This document shows, in pieces, positions 39,018-39,157 of a DNA stretch of 39,157 bases (the first letter of the stretch is position 1; each line of letters starts with the position of its first letter). The stretch lies in assembly GCA_016213015.1 (NCBI GenBank), contig JACRCE010000039.1, forward strand, positions 1 to 39,157, in the 5' to 3' direction. This stretch comes from Deltaproteobacteria bacterium. GTDB lineage: Bacteria; Desulfobacterota; GWC2-55-46. Made by a program: the position numbers and the translations under genes. The notes beneath the pieces are model-generated. The model was not told the origin of the DNA. It did no database searches and saw only the letters and a program-made list of their open reading frames with translations.

Positions 39018-39157
39018 GAAGCTCTGATTAATTTTCTTTTCTGTCATTGCGAGCCGCGCTTTTGCGGCGCGGCAATCTCTAAGTTGTTGATTTCCTTGAA
39101 GACGAGATTGCTTCGCTTCGCTCGCAATGACGGCTTAGACGAATTAATCAGAGCTTC
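39018..39157. repeat. Right-end copy of the ~140-bp palindromic repeat with 16-bp terminal inverted repeats
   Basis: GAAGCTCTGATTAATT (39018-39033) and AATTAATCAGAGCTTC (39142-39157) are exact reverse complements. The core between them runs from GTCATTGCGAGC to GCTCGCAATGAC and contains a GCCGCGC hairpin. The unit matches the reverse complement of 1-136. The window ends exactly at the last base of the terminal repeat. Confidence 0.85.

Overview
The window is a gene-dense, roughly 57 % G+C Gram-negative bacterial segment. It is almost all housekeeping genes and has no rRNA, tRNA, phage or transposase gene that I can see. The mix includes a class II (cobalamin-dependent) ribonucleotide reductase, a stand-alone YjbQ protein, a lipoprotein Slt-type transglycosylase, a PAS-rich GGDEF/EAL protein, a receiver protein with a long Pro/Ala-rich linker, and NtrB/DctB-like kinase motifs. 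This suggests a Desulfobacterota/Nitrospirota-type organism; the phylum is an inference and not secure. Inverted copies of one ~140-bp repeat lie at both extremes of the window, so it may be a whole contig that broke at repeats.

Layout. 1-2.7 kb: aspS-hisB (minus). 2.8-7.3 kb (plus): yjbQ, rsmD, coaD, a composite hairpin repeat, an aminotransferase and a ClC transporter. 7.3-16.1 kb (minus): slt, moeA, mtnA, an MNT/HEPN pair inserted at the mtnA 3' end, and a 1047-aa PAS-GGDEF-EAL protein. 16.3-22.2 kb (plus): receiver protein, valS, nadC, birA. 22.2-23.7 kb: a two-gene GATC-type restriction-modification system. 23.7-27.3 kb: crcB, a 45-aa rubredoxin-like protein, nrdJ with a promoter/NrdR-like operator, and a small zinc-ribbon protein. 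27.3-33.6 kb: glmU, a second composite hairpin repeat, an orphan GHKL ATPase, glmS and plsY. 33.7-35.5 kb (minus): ftsY, a nitroreductase and a PilZ-like protein. 35.6-38.8 kb (plus): XRE regulator, a PAS membrane sensor, a histidine kinase and comF.

Three lower-G+C modules interrupt the housekeeping order. They are MNT/HEPN at the mtnA end, the DpnA-like methylase with a MutH/Sau3AI-like nuclease after birA, and the GHKL ATPase between glmU and glmS. All three are plausible defence or conflict cargo. The MNT/HEPN insertion left a 60-bp duplication of the mtnA 3' end and gave mtnA a new C-terminus.

The most unusual non-coding content is a set of structured repeat families. A modular hairpin element occurs at about 4.5-4.75 kb and 29.0-29.3 kb. 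Its stems keep pairing through compensatory changes, and one stem has been replaced outright between identical flanks. A CCGTGA-based hairpin family appears at four gene junctions. A 22-bp perfect inverted repeat precedes glmU. A 20-bp direct repeat at the aspS-hisB junction suggests that an ancestral ATGA overlap was split by a small insertion.
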